A DNA stretch of 64,000 nucleotides from Phytoseiulus persimilis (Eukaryota; Arthropoda; Arachnida; Mesostigmata; Phytoseiidae): NCBI GenBank assembly GCA_037576195.1, contig CM075101.1:52886001-52950000 (forward strand), written 5' to 3'. Each line of letters begins with the position of its first letter. Position 1 is the stretch's first letter. Both the position numbers and the translations under genes were made by a program. The notes under the pieces are model-generated. The model was not told the origin of the DNA. It searched no databases and saw nothing but the letters and a program-made list of their open reading frames with translations. Below are positions 57,478 through 64,000 of this stretch, in pieces.

Positions 57478-60400
57478 AGTGTCGCATTTTTTTGTCCGCT
57501 CCGATCGTTCTCTCCTATCCCCACGGAACTTCTCGGACCATGCATTCACGGACCATCACGGAAACAAGATGGAAGCGGAGAATATAACTTCTACGAGAGC
57601 AGACGACTACCAGAGCATGTAACCATGTGTTGCCTGAAGTGTCTTCTGCCTCCATCTTGTGCTTTAACGACTCGTTCGATTGGAGCTTGACGACGTACAT
57701 ACAACGGACACAAAGGAGCTCATCAGGTGGAAAACGCCAGTGATGAATGACGGAAACCTGAATAGAAAATAGTTCCTACGTCGCGTCGGTCGTCTTCCCG
57801 CCGCTCCCGCTGTCGACGTCGATGGGTAGCCAGGCGGCAGCTCGTGCAAAAATTAAACTCACCTCATTAAGTCTGGTTAGTTCGAACGCCAGCGCGAACC
57901 CCCACCCGGGTCCACCGTTTCCCTTCTCAACCCGCCTTTTCACCGGCTTATTCCTGCTCGAAACTTATTCTCAGCGCTCGACGTCGATTCCTGGTGAGGG
58001 CTCGGTTGGGGACAATCTTGGAGCTCAGATTCTGTCTCGAAAACGATGCTCCCAGTGTGTGCCAACCGCACTATTGCGGAGTCCTCGCGTGATTCGATCT
58101 CGGATCCGTAACTCGGGCGAGGCAGACAGGCTTTAACCGGAAATGGAGAGCGGACCTTAACTCATGACAACTTGATAGAAAACGTGATTACTCGGAGAGC
58201 CCCGCAGAGCTTGGAGGCAAGAAGAACGAACAATATCAAAACCTCGAAACATAAAAAAACCCGAGCGCAATTTCGTCCGTATCTGAACCCGAGAGAACGA
58301 AAAGGGTGGAACCTGGATGCGTACTCCCACGGCGCTCCGCGCTGGTGCATTCTGGAACGCGGCGCCGGAACCAGAGTGAGATTCGAAATCGTGCTCCCAC
58401 GACCGCGCACGTGATGTCGTCCCATCCTGCCTCTGAAATAAATTTTCTGTGGGAGCTCTTTCCGCCAAGCGGGAGGACTCTCCCATCATGGACGAAATGA
58501 CGGGTGAATTCGAAACTCTTCGGAGCTCTCCTCGTCGATTTCTCAGGCTCTCCGGTCAAGAGGCGAAGTTCTACGAGGATGAGAATTTCTCCTCAGCGCC
58601 TCTAGGAGACCGTGACCCCAAAGAATGGGCCACAAGCCTCCCACTTTCTATCGGCTCTCGGAATCGTCGCTGAGTTCGTATTGGAACGCTAAAGGGATAC
58701 CGCTGGACCATATTCGACCCCTGTGCGTTGAACCTCCGACCAAGTTTCCTTCTCATATGACGCTCCTTCCGGCGTTTTCCGTCTCTCTAGGTCTTCGGGC
58801 TCTCTCTTCAATGTCGCGCTCGAAGAAAGTGGAATCGGTCTCAAGGATATCTCCTCGACGTAGAAGGCGAGCAGCAGCCGACGAGTACGGCTGGGAGGAC
58901 ACAATATCGCAGGAAAGAAATCCTATCGCGGGAGGTTGATGCATGAATTCTTTTCATCGAGCCGGAAAGTCAGGCGAGGCAGCAGAGGCTCCACCTGTTT
59001 GATCATCTGAACTCTCGAGACTGACAAGGAGGATTCCCCCAGCTCCCTTCGCCACATCGTGCCCTTCCGCCGGCCTTTGGGGTAGTTTTTTCGCAGATCG
59101 AAACGCCAATTTCTTCATTTCCGAGCGATTCAATCCGCCGTCGAGTTCGATTTCCAAGAAATATCGATGGAGATACCTGAAATTCAAACGAGTCGAGGAA
59201 TCGAAGAACGATGAAGGAACACGTTGTTCTATTAAGCGGAATAGATGTAGGTGTGCGTGAGTCCCGAAAATTACAAGTAACACGGAAAAACGCAAAAGCA
59301 ACAGAAGGGCGGGATTGAGTTAGATCCGCGCCTCGAGGAATGGGCGAGGTTCGGGAATTCCCAATCAAAAGCAGCGATCCCGTATGTTTTGGAGTGGATG
59401 GATTCATCTCAGGGGTCAGGATTCCGGATTCGGTCCAGACGTGTTCGCTCCCGATTCTGTCAAGGTATTCTGGACGCAAAACGAGTTCCCCCAGAAGGCC
59501 GGCGGCGGAGCGACCAACGTTGCAAGAACGTGCTCAGCCTCGCCGGGAAGTGAATCCTGTGCTTGAAAGGATTCACGAGCGCACAGCCGGGAAGCATGGG
59601 TTCAGAGAACGCGTTGCCTTACATCCCCTCTAGAGCGCGGGGTATGCAGATGAGGAAAAGGTATCGACAATTCATCAAAGTTCCGAGCTGTAGAACACAA
59701 TGCCTGCCAATCATGGGACCTAACGTCCGCGGCTGGCTCTTCCGTTCGCAGCGAAAGCGCCGCGCTAACTATTGCTTGCCCAGGTGCTCCATCGACACCT
59801 GGTCTCACTTGCGTTGCATTATCCGGCGGGCCTCTCTCGTTCCTCGCCGTCCTCTGTGGGCCGTCTTTTGTTCGAACTTGCTTAGTGTTGCCCGGTCAAG
59901 CGACGTATAGGAGAAATAAATGGACGCTGCGTGCGAACTAGGTGCATTGATGTCGGAAGATTGAGGATCGGGACCCTGGCGGTATCAAGCTTTCGAGGAT
60001 AGCCTGTAGAGCTGGGAAACTCAGGAAGCCAGGTTCCGGCCACCCCGCCTGGGTCTGCTCGAAGATTACTGTTTCGATGGCAGTCTCGCTCGCGATCCCT
60101 CGGATATTCACTCCGCGATATGGTCCAAGATGTTCCATGTTCGAAGTCGGCACTCCATCATCGTGAGCGACTGAAGCCGCTCCCCTGCGCTCTCGGAACA
60201 TCAAACGCAGATTCAATACGCATCCTTTCATCGTTCGGAGAAAACGATCGCAGACGGTTGCTTTTGTGCCGGATCATGGGAATTCAGCATTTTCCCAGAG
60301 TAGGATCTTCGGAGCGTTTGGAGTCGAAATTCGTAGGCTGGTCTCTTGAGTAGTCGAGACTCAACGCGATTGGCATCGAGCCAGCCTCGCAATCTTCGTC

Positions 60401-61953
60401 TCGTCTGGTTGTTGTTCTCATTTCTCTTCTCCTTTTTTTCGATCTCCTGCATTCTTCCAATCCATTCCCTCGACCTTCCTCTTAGCCCGGCAGCTCCGCA
60501 TCGAGCGCTCCACCTCTTCTTCAGCGCGAAGTTTCTACCCCGGTTACGTCGAGGCCGAACCCTCGCAACATTGTTCAACTTCGACCTCACGCGACGATTA
60601 CCTGGAGCCAATGGGATGCGAAAAGCCACCGGACATATGCCCCTCTTCCCCGAAATTTATTCACATGTTCCCGCATTTCTCTGAAGGCTCGGACCCCGAA
60701 AGTTTCGGGTGTCGCGGCATACAGCTCGAGCGTTCCCGATCGAGGGGAATGTTTACGGCGGTTCGATCTCCGGAAGCCCAGGAAGTGGATACGACTCGAT
60801 GATTCGGAACGTCTGATCACTGAAAACCCCTCGGCGCAGTTCTCGGAATATTCATGATCCAGTTCTAAAGGAACACTTTCGTTGAAGTTTCTCTGAGTTC
60901 GGAGATGACAAAGAGGAGGGACGACAACAATCATTGACACCGCAGGCTTCTCATCAGCCTGTTCGAGCTGCGGAGTGCGTCCCACAGAGCCGGTTGGAGC
61001 GCACTCTTAAAGGCAGGGTTTTTACACCGCGTGTTCCTTCCGCGAGTTTCCGCTGACTGTTCGAAACGTTTTTGCTGTCCTCCACTCGCACGGTGACTGC
61101 ATTCCTCCGGTGTACATCATCTGAGTTATTGTGTTCCAACGAGCCACGTCAGGGAGAAACGAACGAACGGACAGTATGCGGAAGTGTATGAGAGCTATTG
61201 ATCACCACTGGAGACAAAGAAGGCAAACCATATGTTGTTTTAGTAGCGGAGCCAAATGCATCTGTGTGAGCGTGCCAAGATTCCGCGGCTGCCGGTTAGA
61301 TCTCGTCCCGCTCCTCCTCCTCCCAGAAGCGATGCTCAGTGTTGGCGGTGGTGCACTTAGCAAACAAGGGAAAAATGCCCAGAGACCTAAGGATGGACAG
61401 GACCGAGCGGGGAAAGACAAGAAGCTTCGTTAGGAAAACGCAAGGAGACGAGCGGGCGGACAATCCTGAGCAAACAGACTACGGCTGAAGGGTGCGTGGG
61501 GAACGAGGGTTCGCTCCAACGTCGGCTGCTGCTCGCATCGTTCGTGATGGCGCAGCTCCCGCAAAACGGGAATCATGCACACGGCCGGGGCTTTTTGTTT
61601 GAACTTAATGCGAGCGAGTGGTCGGCTGAACAATGTTATTAACGACTGCTGCCGTTGCTGGTCCCGTCTCAACTCGTTTACTGTGAGGGGAATACAAACA
61701 TAACAATGAGAAACCAATATCTATCGAGCGACCATCTCATCGAGCCATGTGTCGTTTGTTTGTCCGTCTGCGCTAATGTATGCGCCCACCATCGAGGCCC
61801 TAGCGGATGAATTCGACCGAGTGGGTTCGGGTCACTCGGATCTCGAGCGGCAGGCTGTCAAGGTTTGCGGACGAACGGGATCGTGCATCGTTCGCAATAT
61901 CGCTGGGAGTCGTTCGAAGACTGACCTCGGGGAGGGGGACGCGCTGTAAATCT

Positions 61954-62021
61954 TGAGCTTATTCTCCGCTCTCAGACAGTTCCGTCAGATCGATGAACAA
62001 GTCACAAACCGAGCCATTGTC
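61954..62021 (+). repeat. Remnant of the 17-bp array (about four units)
   Basis: GATCGATGAACAAGTCA at 61,988-62,004 matches the unit at 43,553-43,569 (GATCGATGAATAGATCA) at 14 of 17 positions. The preceding unit shares a GACAG core with the preceding unit at 43.5 kb, so the two loci align over several units in the same order. On the minus strand both give CDLFIDL in translation, which explains an apparent protein match between two unrelated frames. The array ends are indistinct. Confidence 0.5.
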
Positions 62022-64000
62022 CCGTCTGAGCGATCTCTCCTCGCTGGGAGCTCGACACGCGACATCGTCCGCAGTGGTAGAGCCAGACGCGGGGCTTCCG
62101 AGCGAAGCACGCAAGCGTTCAACAAAGCAACGCCGTGGATCGAATCGAGATTGGCGCACAACGCAGTTGTCGGGAAACGGGGAGAAGAGAAGCGACCGAC
62201 GCCGGTCATCCGCCTGCGCGGTCTTCGATCATTCTATCGCGGAACGGGTATTGTATCGACCGACGTTTATTAATGTGCGGCCAGCGAGGAAAATAGTCCT
62301 GTCACCCTTAAAAATCGAGTCCGCTGCCGACGGTTTCAATCGAAAGGGCCATTGAGAGAGCTGCGAATCTGAAAGATTCATTCAGGGAGATTCCATCGGA
62401 GCTCGAAAGAACGGCGGTGGGATCCTTGCCTCCGACACTCAGCTCAGCTCGGCTGTCGGAAATAGGTGGACTGCGAAGCCATCAACAGTTCGGAGAGCTT
62501 GAACTTCCGGATGATATTCGTAACTCACGGGGCTTCATCCGGTTTCCGGGTCGCTCGCGAAACTCTTGCAATCAGAGCCGACTCTCTTTCGCGAGCCTGC
62601 GGAACCGAACCAGGACATGCCGGGTGTTCCTGCGCGCGATAGGATCCCCGGATGGATCCGATCAGATGGATAGTGCGCGGGAGAGAAGCGACTGATAATT
62701 GAAACCGGCCGGGATCTCACGCGGATGCTGTTGTTCGATGCAGTTTCCTCCGATATCGCCAATCACGATCCCGATAATGTTCTGTGTAGGTCTGCTATTA
62801 ACCTCCGGTGATGATCTTCCGCCCGAGCGCGCCGATAGAAGAAGTTGCTCCCACAAAGGGAAAGAAGCCAAGATTGATGAACTCCGCGAACTCGAATCGA
62901 GCGTCCCTACCGTCGCTTTCACTTCGTCTCCTCGGCGTTGTTCTTTCGCTCGACCGTAAACGTCCAGTCAACCCCCTAATGTTCATCCAAGGGCCGCGGG
63001 GGTCCCTCTGAAGCACACGACGAGGAAATTCGGGGAGAAACCTCGAACTAGAGAGACGAGCCAGAGCGCATCGCACGGCGATTGATCTCCGACTCCCTTG
63101 GTCGCTTGAAGCAGCAACTCCTCCGGTGTCGCGACGATTCCTCTTTCCAGCCTTCGGGCTCGCGGAAACTTTTCCCCACCAGAACGGCACGACTAACGAG
63201 CGCTACGCGAAGCACACATCGCCGCCGCGTCCTGAATCTCAACTCGTCGAGTGAGCAATAAATGCGTTGCTGATACCCAAGGTCATATTTCCGGTTGCGG
63301 TGTGAGCCTTCCGCAGTTCCTGCAATAAAAACATCGGCGCGTAACCGGCTCCGGCAGAATGTTCGATGTGGCGCCTCGTTGAACTAGGCCCCTGGGCAGG
63401 TCTCGGCCTCAGTTATTTGATTGGATTCCGCGCAAACTCTTTGCTGACCGCGTTGCCGACCGGGGAAAGTACCGAAAACACTGATGAGTGTCAGAATGTG
63501 TGGACGCTTTGAACCATGAAAGACAATCGGAACCGAGATTGCTGCTCTCGATGATCCCATGCCTGTGGTGAGATTCCATCCAACTGTGGGTTAACGCGGA
63601 CTCCAGTGAGCTCCCGCGGTAGGAAATGATTCTCCACGCATTTCCTCGGAGCTGCCGACGTCCCCTCAACAGACCGCTACTGAATTGGAATATTGTTGAC
63701 GCCAAATCCATGTTTACTAGAATCGAGAATAGATCTGTGTTTCCTCTAGGTCCGCGCGGGCCCCCAAGAGCATCCAAGTCCAACTCGAAATGAGAAACTC
63801 CTCAAATATTTGTCTCTATAGTCAGCTCAATCTCTGTCTGCTCGGAAAACCATGCAAGCGAACCAGACCCTGGGGCGGACCTGAGTTGGCAATCAGAAGC
63901 AACTCGGATCCAATCAGGCCACGACGATGTCACAAAGGAATGCTACCGACCCGAAAGCATGTTGAAAGTTGTTTTCTCAGTGCTTTTATCCCCTTTATCA
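62022..64000. other. Stretch with no recognised gene
   Basis: No gene is recognised. Frames of 130 codons (62,798-63,190, minus), 124 codons (63,409-63,783, minus) and 120 codons (61,993-62,355, plus) carry no known motif. No repeats beyond the array remnant at the left edge were found. Confidence 0.5.

Larger units (their letters stand above)
56128..61953. other. Stretch with no recognised gene
   Basis: No gene is recognised. The longest frames are 158 codons (59,003-59,479, minus) and 133 codons (60,228-60,629, minus), with no known motif. It includes the (CT)17 microsatellite, the 57.4-kb hairpin and, at 61,620-61,710, a patch with AACAATG and TTATTAAC words that could be transcription-factor sites but is not supported further. 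Confidence 0.5.

Overview
The window reads as invertebrate nuclear DNA and is mostly non-coding. Base composition is close to balanced, CpG is plentiful (TCGA and CGA words occur everywhere), and there are no tightly packed long reading frames, operons or Shine-Dalgarno patterns. The only recognisable protein family is the endonuclease/reverse transcriptase of a non-LTR retrotransposon. From general memory its C-terminal region (a GELGW motif and a final YWWSRL) resembles elements of ticks and mites. An arthropod, perhaps an acarine, is therefore my best guess, but it is inference and the species is not determinable here.

Layout. Positions 1-10.9 kb: no recognisable gene. 10,929-11,533: a ~605-bp foldback-like element with inverted arms made of 15-bp tandem units. 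11.5-23.0 kb: no recognisable gene, with coding-like islands at about 15.2-15.8 kb (minus) and 22.4-22.7 kb (plus). 23,038-26,306 (minus): one long, dead non-LTR retrotransposon with endonuclease, linker, RT and C-terminal segments, broken by at least six frame changes and three internal stops. 28,247-28,848: a second foldback element (602 bp) with long inverted arms carrying 15-bp units, flanked by a perfect 9-bp target-site duplication. 28.9-43.5 kb: unrecognised DNA with one possible two-exon gene (36.8-37.7 kb). 43,485-43,586, 55,942-56,127 and 61,954-62,021: arrays or remnants of a related 17-bp unit. The rest is unrecognised sequence with homopolymers, a (CT)17 microsatellite and a few strong hairpins.

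How the parts relate. The foldback elements and the 17-bp arrays look like one or a few families of non-autonomous DNA transposons. The core GAGCGCAG is shared by the 15-bp units of the element at 28.2 kb and the 17-bp units at 56 kb (weaker at 43.5 kb). The element at 10.9 kb has a different unit but the same period, size and inverted layout. No transposase is present. No tRNA, rRNA, CRISPR array or complete host protein-coding gene could be supported. Coding-like islands are listed at low confidence because open frames and good-looking splice signals also arise by chance in 64 kb.
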